From JAMHWF01 sp964371405 (lineage in GTDB: Bacteria > Pseudomonadota > Gammaproteobacteria > Burkholderiales > Burkholderiaceae_C): DNA of 64,000 nucleotides. Position numbers and translations under genes: made by a program. Where the stretch lies: assembly GCA_964371405.1 (NCBI GenBank), contig CAYJLV010000012.1, forward strand, positions 1-64,000. The letters are read 5' to 3'. The stretch's first letter is position 1. Each line of letters begins with the position of its first letter. Below the pieces are notes generated by a model. The model ran no database searches. It saw only the letters and a program-made list of their open reading frames with translations, and was not told the origin of the DNA. Below are positions 17,712-27,400 of the stretch, one piece after another.

Positions 17712-19010
17712 ATGAGCACCCAGACATCCGCTGCCGCAGTTCTCGGCAGCCCGCTGCAGATCAATGGCCTGCAGATCCGAAACAGAATCATCCTCGGCCC
17801 GATGGCCGTCTTGCGTCCCACCGAGGACGGGCGTCCCAGCGAGCAGACCATCGCCTTCCTGACGCGCCGGGCCAAGGGCGGGGTGGGGCTGATCATCGTC
17901 GGCGGTTCAGTGGCCAGCGAACGGGCCTGGAGCGAGTCGCCGTTCTCGCCCAACCTGCGCTTCGACAAGGACGAGTTCGTCCCTGATCTCCAGCGGATCA
18001 CCGACGCGGTCCACGGGTATGGCGCTCCGGTCTTTGCGCAGCTCTTCCCGAGCTTCGGTCGCATGGGCGTGCCACGCAATGGCGAATGGATCTCGGCTGC
18101 GAGTCCGGTGCCGGTCAACATGGGTGCAGGCGGACTGCCCGCGAACCTGTACATCCCGGGTGGCCGCATCACGCCGGTGCCGAAGGAGGCTTCGCGCGCG
18201 GAGATCAAGGCCATCGAGGCCGACGTCGTTGCTGCCGCCTGCCGCGCAAAGGCCGCGGGTTTCGACGGCGTCGAGATCGGCGCGCACATGTGCTACTTCT
18301 ACTCGTCCTTCCTGTCGCCGCTGTCGAATCGACGCAGCGACGAGTACGGGGGCAGTGCGCACAACCGAGCGCGTGCGCTTCGCGACGCGGTGGCGGCGGT
18401 CCGCGCCGCCGTAGGTCCCCGCTACCCGGTCGGCATCCGCATGAGCGTCAATGACCACATGCCGGGCGGGCAGGGCCCGGACGGATTCGCTGAGGTCGCT
18501 GCTCACATCGTCGAGGCCGGCGTTGACTTCATCTCGCTGAGCGAGGGCAACTACGAGTCGATGGGCGAGAACGTGCCCAGCACCTCCGGCCGGATGCTGG
18601 CTCACGGCGAGCCACAGGCGTTCCGCAAGGCGGTGGGACCCAATGTGCGCCTGTTCATTTCCAGCACCCCTGATCCGCAGCAGGCTGCAGGAGCGATCAG
18701 CGCGGGACATGTCGATGCGAGCATGCTGGCGCGGCAGATGCTTGCCGATCCGGACTATGCTGACAAGGTGATTGCCGGCCGGACGGCGGACATCGTCTGG
18801 TGCGACCACTCCAACGCCTGCATGAGACGGCTGATCCTCAATGTGCCGGTGGCCTGCCACAAGAACCCTGAGATGGGACGAGAAGATCCCAACGCCAAGT
18901 GTCCCACTGCGGCCCAATCCATCGCGGTCTGGGCCGCCGGCAACCGAACGCTGATGGGCATCGCCGACCGGCTCGCTCGCGCCGTGCAGAAGAAGCAGGC
19001 GAAGGCCTGA
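17712..19010 (+). CDS. OYE-family NADH:flavin oxidoreductase, Fe-S ligand changed
   Basis: 432-residue old-yellow-enzyme barrel of the 2,4-dienoyl-CoA reductase/TMADH group. FMN-barrel landmarks include 'RNRIILGPM' near the start and 'SNRRSDEYGGS'. The iron-sulfur segment is C364-x2-S367-x2-C370-x11-C382; related enzymes have Cys at the second position (C-x2-C-x2/3-C). Three of four ligands remain. The protein ends soon after this segment, so it lacks the C-terminal FAD/NAD(P) domain of the long forms. The ATG at 17712 follows 115 bases after the MFS stop. A longer paralogue with the same Cys-to-Ser change is at 33150. Confidence 0.85.
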   Translation: MSTQTSAAAVLGSPLQINGLQIRNRIILGPMAVLRPTEDGRPSEQTIAFLTRRAKGGVGLIIVGGSVASERAWSESPFSPNLRFDKDEFVPDLQRITDAVHGYGAPVFAQLFPSFGRMGVPRNGEWISAASPVPVNMGAGGLPANLYIPGGRITPVPKEASRAEIKAIEADVVAAACRAKAAGFDGVEIGAHMCYFYSSFLSPLSNRRSDEYGGSAHNRARALRDAVAAVRAAVGPRYPVGIRMSVNDHMPGGQGPDGFAEVAAHIVEAGVDFISLSEGNYESMGENVPSTSGRMLAHGEPQAFRKAVGPNVRLFISSTPDPQQAAGAISAGHVDASMLARQMLADPDYADKVIAGRTADIVWCDHSNACMRRLILNVPVACHKNPEMGREDPNAKCPTAAQSIAVWAAGNRTLMGIADRLARAVQKKQAKA

Positions 19011-19071
19011 CGACACGGCTGCGCGATCGGTGACCCTGGCATCGACACAACGAGAGAAACCGACAATCAAC

Positions 19072-19848
19072 ATGGGCAACGGACGGCTGCAAGGCAAGGT
19101 GGTTCTCCTCACCGGCATCGGCAGCGGAATGGGCCGCGTGACGGCCCGCCTGTTCGCTGGCGAAGGCGCTATCGTGGTGGGCTGCGACATCAACCCGGAA
19201 ACGGCGGCCGAAACCGCCAAGATGGTACGGGCCGATGGCCACGCGATCGAGGCCGTCGCGCCGGTCGACCTCGGTGACCGCGACGCCGTGGCGCGATGGA
19301 TCTCAGATGCTGCCGCGAAGCATGGGAGCATCGACGTGCTCTACAACAATGCGAGCCTGCCTCGGTTCGCGCCGTTCGCGGTACAGAGCGACGAAGACTA
19401 CGTGTTCACGATCCGCAACGAGCTCGACCTGGTGTGGCGCGCATGCCAGGTCGCATGGCCGCATCTGGTCAAGTCTCGCGGCGCGATCGTCAACGTCGGC
19501 TCCGGTGCAGGCCTCCAGGGTGCGCGGACGCTGCCTCAGGCGGCCCATGCGGCCGCGAAGGGCGCTGTGCTTGCTCTGACGCGACAACTGGCGGCCGAAG
19601 GCATGGCCGTCGGCGTGCGCGTCAACTCGGTGAGCCCGGGCGTCATGGACACGCCGCCGGTTCAGGCAATGTACCGCGCGATGGGCGATCGGGCACCGGT
19701 GGCGCCGATCGTGGAACGCACGATCACTGGCCGGGCGGGCGATCCGATCGCGGTGTCCTACGCCGGCCTTTACCTGGCCTCGGACGAGGCCCAATGGGTG
19801 ACCGGGATCAATATCGTGGTGGACGGAGGCGCCAGCGCCGTGATGTAG
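19072..19848 (+). CDS. SDR-family protein with His in place of the catalytic Tyr
   Basis: 258-residue short-chain dehydrogenase fold. The cofactor motif 'TGIGSGMG' lies at residues 14-21, 'YNNAS' near 91, and Ser144 is present in 'NVGSGAG'. The catalytic Tyr-x3-Lys is 'HAAAK': His159 then Lys163. The Tyr is the proton donor/acceptor in almost all active SDRs, so the reaction may be altered or the protein non-catalytic. The C-terminal 'GINIVVDGGASA' is normal. I chose ATG 19072; a GTG at 19030 in the same frame adds 14 residues unlike an SDR start. Last gene of the rightward operon. Confidence 0.85.
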   Translation: MGNGRLQGKVVLLTGIGSGMGRVTARLFAGEGAIVVGCDINPETAAETAKMVRADGHAIEAVAPVDLGDRDAVARWISDAAAKHGSIDVLYNNASLPRFAPFAVQSDEDYVFTIRNELDLVWRACQVAWPHLVKSRGAIVNVGSGAGLQGARTLPQAAHAAAKGAVLALTRQLAAEGMAVGVRVNSVSPGVMDTPPVQAMYRAMGDRAPVAPIVERTITGRAGDPIAVSYAGLYLASDEAQWVTGINIVVDGGASAVM

Positions 19849-19849
19849 T

Positions 19850-20013
19850 TGAAGGGAGCGGCTCGCCCGGCACCAGGTCGAGCAGAACGAACTTGCGGCA
19901 GCCCTTGTCGGCGCGGTTCGACCAACTGTGGCTGGTCGCCCGCTGGATGAACACGTCGCCGACGCGCTTGAGCGCCTCCCCTCCCTCCATCATCGCGTAG
20001 GAGTCAGCGCTGC
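19850..20013 (-). pseudogene. Cupin-domain gene remnant
   Basis: Between the convergent SDR and RND genes the minus strand reads 'GDVFIQRATSHSWSNRADKG' continuing to 'CRKFVLLDLVPGE', the second half of a small cupin such as those seen beside ring-cleavage enzymes. Only about 50 residues are recognisable. There is no proper start, and the frame runs into the SDR gene on the other strand. I read it as a truncated leftover. Confidence 0.5.
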
Positions 20014-22500
20014 TCAGCAGCGAGCCGCTGCGCGAGCGGAACGGGAAACTGGCGACCCTCCGGTGCCGGCCGCGTGGGGCGCGTCCGTCGCGGCCGATGT
20101 TGCTGCTCGCGCCGTCGACGTCTCGAGCGGCGTCGCGGCCGGCAGCAGCCAATACGCGAGCGCTGGCAGCAGGACGAGGGCGCCCAGCATGTTCCACAAG
20201 AACATGAAGGCCAGTAGCAATCCGATGTCGGCCTGGAACTTGATGGGGCTGGCCACCCAGGTCACGACGCCGATTGCCAGCGTGAAGCCCGTCAGCATCA
20301 CGACCTTGCCGGTGAACAGCAGCGCGCCGTAGTACGCATCGCTCAAGGACCTGCCGGCGCGCAGGTTGGCCAGCGTCACCGACAGGATGTAGAGCGCGTA
20401 GTCAACACCGATGCCGACGCCGAGCGCGATGACCGGTAGCGTTGCGACCTTGACGCCCATGCCGAGCACGACCATCAAGGCTTCTGCCAGTACGCTCGTC
20501 AGCACCAGCGGCAACACCGCGACGAGGACGGCCCGCCAGCTGCGGAAGGTGACGAAGCACAGCAGGATCACCGCGCCATAGACGACGAACAGCATGACGC
20601 GCCAAGCGTCCCTTACCACGATGTTGGTCGCCGCTTCAATGCCGGCACTGCCGGCAGCGAGCAGGAAGCGCACGTCGGACGTGTCGTTCTCTCGTGCGAA
20701 GGCCTCGACATGCCGAACGACGCGCTCGAGCGTGTCGGCCTTGTGGTCGCGCAGGAAAGCGTAGACCGTCAGAAGGCTGCACGCCTCGTTGTACAGGCCG
20801 CGCGGTGCACTAGCGGTCACGGTGTTGAGCATCTGCTGGTTGGGCAGGAACTCGTACCATTTCGGGTTGCCCTCGCTGAGCCCGACCAGCACCTGCCGGT
20901 TCAGCAGGCTCAGCGTGTTGGTGCTCTCGACACCGTCGATCTGGCGCAGCTGCCACTCGAGCGCATCGATCTTGTTGAGCGCGTCGTACTGCGCGCACTG
21001 CCCATCGGGCGTCGTCACCATCACGGCCATCACGTCGCTGGCCGCACCGTAGGCCGCATTCATGAAGGCGACGTCCAGGTTGTAGCGGCTGTCGGCCCGA
21101 AGTTCCGGCGCGCCCGCATCCAGATCCCCTATCCGCAGCTGCAAACTGGCCGCAACCCCCGCCACCGCCATCGCGGCGGCTGACCCAACCGCCACAGCCG
21201 CCCATCGGCGTTGCGTAAACCGGTCCAGCGCCCGCCAAAGCGGATGCTTGCTCTGGCCCTGCAGGTCCATTTGCTCCGCGCGCAGGCTCCTGCGCGCGGC
21301 GCGGGCGCTGACGCCCGTGTAGCTCAGCAGGACCGGCAGGAGGATCAGGTTCGTGAAGACCAGCAGCGCCACGCCGAGGCTGGCTGCGATCGCCAGCTCG
21401 CGGATGACTTGGATGTCGATCATCAGCAGCACGACGAAGCCGACCGCATCGGCCAGAAGCGCCGTCAAGCCCGCGAGGAACAGGCGCCTGAACGTGAAGC
21501 GCGCCGCGACGAGCTTGTCGATGCCGCGTCCTATGTCCTGCATGATGCCGTTCATCTTCTGCGCGCCGTGGCTCATGCCGATCGCGAAGACCAGGAAGGG
21601 CACCAGGATCGAGTAAGGATCCAGCGCGTAGCCCAATGTCGGCAGCAGGCCGAGCTGCCAGACCACTGCGACCAGGGATGCGAGCACCACCAGCAGTGTG
21701 CTGCGAAGGCAGCGCGTGAACCAGAACACCATCGCCGTGGCAATCGCCACGGCGATCGCGAAGAAGACCAGGACCGTGCGCACGCCGTCGATCAGGTCTC
21801 CGACGATCTTCGCGAAGCCTGTGATGTGGATGCGCACGCCCTGCGCCTCGTATCGCGTGCGAAGGCCTTCAAGCGTGCTGGACAACCGGGCGTAGTCCAG
21901 CGCTTGGCCGTCCGGCGTTCGGGCCATGAGCGGCATGAAGATCACCGTCGAACGAGCATCGGCGGCGACGAGCCGGCCGATCTCGCCGGAGCGCTCCACG
22001 TTCGCCTCCAGTGCCTGCAGGCTGGCCGCGCTGCCGTCGTAGCCGTCCGGGATGACGGGGCCGCCTTCCAGCCCGTCCTCCGTGACCCCGGTCCAGCGCG
22101 TAGACGGCGTCCACAGACTCTTCATCTGCAGGCGATTGACGCCTGGGACCAGGAAGACCTCGTCGCTGAGCCGGCGCAGCGTGTCGAGGTACTGGTGGTC
22201 GTACACGGTGCCCGACGGATTCGCGACCGCGATGCGCACCGCATTGCCCAGTCCGGTGAGTTCGGCCTCGTGGGCCAGGTAGTTCGCAATGTAGGGGTGT
22301 CGCGTCGGAATAGTCTTCTCGAAGCTGGCGTTGAGCTCGAGCTGCAGGGCCTGCCAGCCGAGCACAATCGTGACCAGCGCGCACACGAGCACGACCACGA
22401 GACGATTGTTGAACAGGGCGCGCTCGACCCGGGAGCCGGACTGGCGATCGAAGACCTCCGGGCGCGCGGAGCTGTCCGGGGTCTGGGCGGCGGTGTTCAC
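20014..22500 (-). CDS. RND-superfamily (MMPL/HpnN-type) transporter
   Basis: 828-residue membrane protein of the RND superfamily. There is a TM segment near residues 35-55, a periplasmic loop, a bundle of TM helices around residues 240-400, a second loop, and a final TM bundle around 640-790. 'DYALYILSV' after 'GVGIGV' is a typical RND TM4-like motif. Start is GTG at 22500, overlapping the YCF48-like stop. The set DUF1302 - DUF1329 - YCF48-like - RND recurs in proteobacteria near hydrophobic-compound pathways. A role in moving a lipid or hydrophobic compound between membranes is likely, substrate unknown (inference). Confidence 0.85.
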   Translation of the reverse strand: MNTAAQTPDSSARPEVFDRQSGSRVERALFNNRLVVVLVCALVTIVLGWQALQLELNASFEKTIPTRHPYIANYLAHEAELTGLGNAVRIAVANPSGTVYDHQYLDTLRRLSDEVFLVPGVNRLQMKSLWTPSTRWTGVTEDGLEGGPVIPDGYDGSAASLQALEANVERSGEIGRLVAADARSTVIFMPLMARTPDGQALDYARLSSTLEGLRTRYEAQGVRIHITGFAKIVGDLIDGVRTVLVFFAIAVAIATAMVFWFTRCLRSTLLVVLASLVAVVWQLGLLPTLGYALDPYSILVPFLVFAIGMSHGAQKMNGIMQDIGRGIDKLVAARFTFRRLFLAGLTALLADAVGFVVLLMIDIQVIRELAIAASLGVALLVFTNLILLPVLLSYTGVSARAARRSLRAEQMDLQGQSKHPLWRALDRFTQRRWAAVAVGSAAAMAVAGVAASLQLRIGDLDAGAPELRADSRYNLDVAFMNAAYGAASDVMAVMVTTPDGQCAQYDALNKIDALEWQLRQIDGVESTNTLSLLNRQVLVGLSEGNPKWYEFLPNQQMLNTVTASAPRGLYNEACSLLTVYAFLRDHKADTLERVVRHVEAFARENDTSDVRFLLAAGSAGIEAATNIVVRDAWRVMLFVVYGAVILLCFVTFRSWRAVLVAVLPLVLTSVLAEALMVVLGMGVKVATLPVIALGVGIGVDYALYILSVTLANLRAGRSLSDAYYGALLFTGKVVMLTGFTLAIGVVTWVASPIKFQADIGLLLAFMFLWNMLGALVLLPALAYWLLPAATPLETSTARAATSAATDAPHAAGTGGSPVSRSARAAARC

Positions 22501-23546
22501 TTCGAAGGCTTTAGTTTCACGGAGATGGCGCCGGCCATCGACAGGGCCAGGGCTTGGCCGTCACGCAGCGGCAGCAGGCCGGTGAGTGGGGGCAGCTTGG
22601 CCGCTGCAGGTACGAGCCGTCCGTCTTCGAACGCGAACAGCATCCCGGCCTGGTTGCCGAGCCACAGCCGTCCTTTCGCATCGACCGCGGAGGCGGTGAA
22701 CGAGACCGGGACGATCGCCTTGGAATGCAGCCAGTTGGTGCCGGCGTCCGTGCTGCGCCAGACGTTGCCGCGCAACCCAGCAGCGACGATGTCCGTCGTA
22801 CCGATCAGTTCCAGCGTGTACAGGCTGCCCTTGTAGGGGACGGCGAGGCGCTGGAAGCTTCGCCCGCGATCGGTGGAACGCAGCAGCAGGCCTTGCTCGC
22901 CGGCGATCACCACTTCATCGCCTCGAGCGCGCACGGCGTACAGGTGCAGTCCTTGCGGGTTGTCGAGCCGCCGCGAGATCGGCTGCCAGCTTCGCCCGGC
23001 GTCGGAGGTGGCGAAGGCGAGGTTGTAGGCGCCCACGATCAGGCCATACCGCTCGTCGAAGAAGTGCACATCGAGGAACGGCTTGTCGGCACCCTCCGAC
23101 ACCAGCCGTTCGGCATCGGCGACGGCGCGCCGGTCGCCGGAGGCCCGGGCGTCCTCGAGCAGGCGTTGTGCTGCCTGTCGGCCGTCGAACAGCCTGACCC
23201 AGGACTCCCCCGCATCGGTCGTGCCGAGCACGACGCCACCGTGTCCGACGATCCATCCGCGCCGGGCGTCAACAAAGCGGACCCCGACCAGCCCGACGCT
23301 GACCGGCACGGGGACCTGTCGCCAAGTTCGGCCCGCATCGTCGCTGACGATGACGATGCCGCGCTCGCCAACGGCCACTATCCGGTCACCGGCTCGTGCA
23401 GCGGCTTGCAGCACCGACCGCGCTGCCTGCGCGCTCGTTACCGCGGGCCGCTCGAGGGCCGGCCCGACCAAGGCGGCCGGCGCCTGAACCACCGTCAGCA
23501 ACGCGGCGACAGCCACTGCCACACGGGCCCATGGGCTGGACTTCAT
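22497..23546 (-). CDS. YCF48/BNR-repeat beta-propeller protein
   Basis: 349-residue exported protein with a Sec signal peptide (first 25-30 residues). Repeated segments of the form 'S-D-A-G-R-T-W' or 'T-D-A-G-E-S-W' occur about six times ('SDDAGRTWRQV', 'TDAGESWVRL', 'SDAGRSWQPI', 'STDRGRSFQRL', 'STDAGTNWLH'), marking a BNR/YCF48 propeller. It overlaps the RND pump gene by four bases and probably acts as its periplasmic partner (inference from conserved gene order). Confidence 0.85.
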   Translation of the reverse strand: MKSSPWARVAVAVAALLTVVQAPAALVGPALERPAVTSAQAARSVLQAAARAGDRIVAVGERGIVIVSDDAGRTWRQVPVPVSVGLVGVRFVDARRGWIVGHGGVVLGTTDAGESWVRLFDGRQAAQRLLEDARASGDRRAVADAERLVSEGADKPFLDVHFFDERYGLIVGAYNLAFATSDAGRSWQPISRRLDNPQGLHLYAVRARGDEVVIAGEQGLLLRSTDRGRSFQRLAVPYKGSLYTLELIGTTDIVAAGLRGNVWRSTDAGTNWLHSKAIVPVSFTASAVDAKGRLWLGNQAGMLFAFEDGRLVPAAAKLPPLTGLLPLRDGQALALSMAGAISVKLKPSK

Positions 23547-23582
23547 CGCCGCACGCCCTCTCTCGCCGCCACCCGCGCCTCG

Positions 23583-24950
23583 TCAGCGGACCCCGGCGCC
23601 GCCGAGGTTCTCGGGGGAGAAGTACGACTCCTTGAAGCGTGGCGAGACCAGCCGGTACTGCATCGGCTGCTCGTTGACCAATTCCATCGCGACATAGCTG
23701 CCGGCCAGCAGGTCGTACACGCCCCAGCCAAGCCCGACCTGGCCCGGCAGGTCCGGCATCGCCACTGGTGTCGAGTAGGCCACCCGCCAGAGCTGCCCGT
23801 TGGCGTCCCAGCGGTCGGCGAGCACGGGCCACCAGCTATCCTCGTCGATGTAGTAGCGCGACTTCGGCGCGGTATGGCGCTGACCCGGTTTCACCGTCGC
23901 TTCTACGACCCAAACGCGGTGCAGTTCCCAGCGAACATGGTCCGGATTCAGGTGCTTCGGACCGAGGACGTCGCTGTCCTTGGCCGGGACAAGGGTGCGG
24001 TTGGAGTTGTAGGGGATGTACAGCTCTCTCTTGCCGACCAGCTTCCAGTCGTAGCGGTCCAGCCTCGCGTTGAAGGTCTCGACCTCGTCGAACCAAGCCA
24101 GGCCGGCGGCGGCCGGCGTAGGCGTGTCGCAGCAGGCGTTGGGAAGCTTGCGGACACGACGCTGGCCGACCAGATAGACCCAGGCATTGGTCTGGCTCTC
24201 GTCGAGCGTCTGGTGGCCGATGATCGCCTCGCCAGCGCGGATTGCCGGGCCGTGGGTATCCAGCCGGACAACCCAGTACTGGCCGTTGAACTGGTCAGGA
24301 GAGCCTTCTTTGAAGTAGTACGGCGCCATGTTGTCCTGCGTGATCTTGCTCAGCAGGATTGGCCGGCCATCAGCCGTGACCTGATAGTTGTTGGCGGTCT
24401 TGTTCCACGCGTCGCCGCGCCAGCGCACCTTTGCGTTCAGCATCACCTCCTCGCCGCTCTTGGGAATCGGAAACGGGTAGCCGCCGAACGCGCGCTTCGG
24501 AACTGGGCCGCCCTCCGACTCCCCGACCGAGGCCCGCGTCGCGTTCTGGAAGGTGTTCTCGTACAGCCATTGCGGCGCGGCGGCGGTGCGATGGGTCTTG
24601 TAGACGTCGAGGCGGTAGCTGTCCGGATACTTCTTCAGCAGAGCTTTCACGCCGTCGGTCAGCTTGTCCGCGAAGGGGTCCATGTTCTTTGCGCTGATCT
24701 GGGCGATCGGCTTCTCGTCGGCGAACGGATCCGGCCGGCGTCCGCCATTCTTGAAGCCCGGTGTGGGTGTCACGAGCCCGCCCGTCCACGCCGGAATGCT
24801 GCCGTCCTTGTTGCCGGCCTTCTCGGCGCCGACCGGGGTCAGTTCGGACTTGAGCTTGGCGGCTTCAGCGGCGCTCACGGTGGCTTGTACGGGTGTGGCG
24901 GCAAGCAGTGCGAATGCCACGATCGACGGGGTGATGACAAGAGCTCTCAT
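23583..24950 (-). CDS. DUF1329 outer-membrane-associated lipoprotein-like protein
   Basis: 455-residue exported protein with a signal peptide ending near 'VQAT' (residue 24). 'KLKSELTPVGAEKAGNKDGS' followed by 'IPAWTGGL' is the characteristic DUF1329 N-terminus; the family is related to LolB-like lipid-binding folds. It sits 36 bases before the YCF48-like gene and 24 bases after DUF1302. Together these four genes look like a trans-envelope export system. Confidence 0.85.
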   Translation of the reverse strand: MRALVITPSIVAFALLAATPVQATVSAAEAAKLKSELTPVGAEKAGNKDGSIPAWTGGLVTPTPGFKNGGRRPDPFADEKPIAQISAKNMDPFADKLTDGVKALLKKYPDSYRLDVYKTHRTAAAPQWLYENTFQNATRASVGESEGGPVPKRAFGGYPFPIPKSGEEVMLNAKVRWRGDAWNKTANNYQVTADGRPILLSKITQDNMAPYYFKEGSPDQFNGQYWVVRLDTHGPAIRAGEAIIGHQTLDESQTNAWVYLVGQRRVRKLPNACCDTPTPAAAGLAWFDEVETFNARLDRYDWKLVGKRELYIPYNSNRTLVPAKDSDVLGPKHLNPDHVRWELHRVWVVEATVKPGQRHTAPKSRYYIDEDSWWPVLADRWDANGQLWRVAYSTPVAMPDLPGQVGLGWGVYDLLAGSYVAMELVNEQPMQYRLVSPRFKESYFSPENLGGAGVR

Positions 24951-24974
24951 GTCAGGATTCCTTGTGCAGTCGAA

Positions 24975-26651
24975 TCAGAAGGTGCGGCGCAGCGACAGAG
25001 CGACGAAGTCGCGGTCCCGTAGGAATTGCCCGTAGCTGAAGGCTGGAGGCACTCCCTTGAGGATCGGCGCTTCAGGCCCGAAGTAGTGCGTGTAGGCGAG
25101 GCTGAAGCGCCAGACATCTAGGTAGCTGCCGCTCAGACCAATGGAGAAGTCGCCTCCGTTTTCAGGCGGGAGGGCCGGGCCAAGGGCGCGCGAGCGCGAG
25201 CCTTTTGGGCTATACCCGAGACCGATCGGCACGCTGAGATCCAGACCCGGCAGGACCTGCCGGTAGGTCGGCTCGAGCAGCAGACGAAGAGCAGTGGCAT
25301 CGCGTGTGGAGTTCGCGTCCAGCGCACCCGGGTTCTTGTCCACCGACAGCACGCGGTTCCACATGATCTCGGCGAGCAGCATCGCCTCACGGGCCAGCGG
25401 AGTCGACGGCAGCATCCACATCGTGCTGAGGTTGAGGTGCGCCGTGCGGCCCACGGCATAGGCCGGGTTGTCGCGGTTGTCGGTGCTGATCGGCGCGCCA
25501 AAGCTGGGGCCAACGTCCACCGCGGCGCTCGATCCGAGATCCTGGTTGCGGCGGATGGATGCTTCGATCGACACCTGCATCGGACCAAAGGCATGCGATG
25601 CGCTCGCGCCGAAAGCAGTGATGTTTTCGTGGTAAGCGAGCTGGTAGCTATCCACGTAGGGCGATCCAGTGAGCAGCCCGGCGAGGTTGTTGACTTGCTG
25701 CGGGCTCTTGCTGTGGAAGCGCACCGCATACAGGCCGAAGTCGGTCTCAGCCGCCGTGAAGCGCAACTGCAGGCCGCCCTGGCCTCCGTTGCGCGGTGTC
25801 TGGTCGCCAGCCCGCACGGCCATCGGCACGCCTGGCGGGTTGTAGAGTGCCTCGCCACCGTCCGGTTGGAAATCGAGGCCCGAGAAATAGCTTCCTGCCG
25901 CCGGCAGCCGGTTGCGATCCCAGCGCAATTGGTAGAAGGCGCCGAGGGAAACGTCGTTCGTCAGTTGCCATTGCGCGGAGATCTGCGGAACCGGACGAAT
26001 TGCCTCCTTGAACTGTGTGCCGGGCACCGACACCAGCTTGACCACGTCCACCGGCGCCATTGCACCGGCGATGCCGTTAATGCCGAAGAAGAGCGTCTCC
26101 CCCCACAGCACCGAGTGGCGGCCGAGACGCAGATTCAGCCGGGTCTCACCGAGATCGAATCCACCGAATACGAAGGCGTCCAGCAGATCGGCCTTGCGGC
26201 CATGCAGGCGGCGCGTCCGGTCGGAAAACTCGTTGAACGGCACCGACTGGTTGTTCGGCGCGGCGCCACCGGCCGGGCCCGGGTTGTCGTTCGACGTGTT
26301 GTAGACCTGGTCGTACCAGGCTGCGCCGCTCAGGCGCGCGCCAAAGTTGCGCGCGTAGATGAGGTCCGCCTCGGTCAGCCAGTCGATCCGGTTCGAGATT
26401 GGCCCCTTTCCGAAGTTGCGGTTCCCATCGTCATGGTTTGGAAAGGCGGCGCCAGTGGTCAGTTCGGCGCTCTGCGACTTGACTCGCGATGCCGCGCTGT
26501 ACTTCAGTGTGTTGTCCCACCGCAGGCTCAGTTCCGGATTGCCGGTGTCCATCTCGACAGCGGACACATGCGGTACACCTAGGCATGCCGCTGCGGCTAC
26601 AGCCAGCAGCCGGATCTTCCCGTGCGGCCGGTGTTCCCTCATCATCATCAT
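24975..26651 (-). CDS. DUF1302 outer membrane protein
   Basis: About 558 residues from the MMMM start (26651), preceded by GAGGAG. Signal peptide ends near 'HVSAVE'. 'ELSLRWDNTLKYSAASRVK' is the classic DUF1302 start, and the chain ends in an aromatic residue ('SLRRTF'), as expected for a beta-barrel. It likely forms an outer membrane channel for hydrophobic compounds. First gene of the reverse-strand operon. The frame extends upstream to 26813 with unconvincing sequence. Confidence 0.85.
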   Translation of the reverse strand: MMMMREHRPHGKIRLLAVAAAACLGVPHVSAVEMDTGNPELSLRWDNTLKYSAASRVKSQSAELTTGAAFPNHDDGNRNFGKGPISNRIDWLTEADLIYARNFGARLSGAAWYDQVYNTSNDNPGPAGGAAPNNQSVPFNEFSDRTRRLHGRKADLLDAFVFGGFDLGETRLNLRLGRHSVLWGETLFFGINGIAGAMAPVDVVKLVSVPGTQFKEAIRPVPQISAQWQLTNDVSLGAFYQLRWDRNRLPAAGSYFSGLDFQPDGGEALYNPPGVPMAVRAGDQTPRNGGQGGLQLRFTAAETDFGLYAVRFHSKSPQQVNNLAGLLTGSPYVDSYQLAYHENITAFGASASHAFGPMQVSIEASIRRNQDLGSSAAVDVGPSFGAPISTDNRDNPAYAVGRTAHLNLSTMWMLPSTPLAREAMLLAEIMWNRVLSVDKNPGALDANSTRDATALRLLLEPTYRQVLPGLDLSVPIGLGYSPKGSRSRALGPALPPENGGDFSIGLSGSYLDVWRFSLAYTHYFGPEAPILKGVPPAFSYGQFLRDRDFVALSLRRTF

Positions 26652-26938
26652 CGTCTCCTCGTTTGTCGGTTCGGGCGGATCGCGCCCAGTCGGTTGCGTA
26701 CAGGTTCCTCTGCGGGAGCCTCGGGATCCACATCGACTCGCCCAGGAAGCGGTGGGTGTCCGTCCGCTGTACTTGGAGCGATGCGAGCGCGTTCTGCTTG
26801 CGTAGGGCGTCAAGAGTTGGAAGTGGTCAACTCATTAACGAGACTATACGTGTCGTTTTGCTATTCAGAATCCCCGGGCAATCCCTGAGCCGAGTCGAGA
26901 GGGGCCTTGGATGGATGCCTGCTCCACCCAAGGGCCGT

Positions 26939-27125
<187 letters not shown>

Positions 27126-27400
27126 AGCGACGCGGCTCCTGAGCAATCCCCAGCAAGCCGACGCAATCACCTTCAGCGTGAGCCGCGCCGGCGATGTCTG
27201 AGGCAACTCGGCCATGGAGAGCTACATAGGCTCGTTGAAGACGGAGCGCACGGCGCGCGAGCTCTACCGCTCGCTCGAGCAGGCACTGTCAGACGTGTTC
27301 GACTATGTCGGGCGGTTCTACAACCAGGTGCGACGACACTCGACGCTCGGATAGTCAGCTCGATACAGCTCGAGGAGGCTCGAGAACCCCAGGTCGGTGT
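27126..27400 (+). mobile_element. IS3-family transposase (OrfB) remnant
   Basis: Plus strand reads 'SRAGDV', stop, 'GNSAMESYIGSLKTERTARE', then 'YNQVRRHSTLG': the C-terminal DDE end of an IS3-family OrfB. The usual Trp of 'GDVWDNSAMES' is a TGA stop, and one base is missing after 'STLG', shifting the frame. The 5' part is cut off at the assembly gap; the 3' end touches the LysR gene. A collapsed repeat copy probably caused the gap. Confidence 0.7.
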
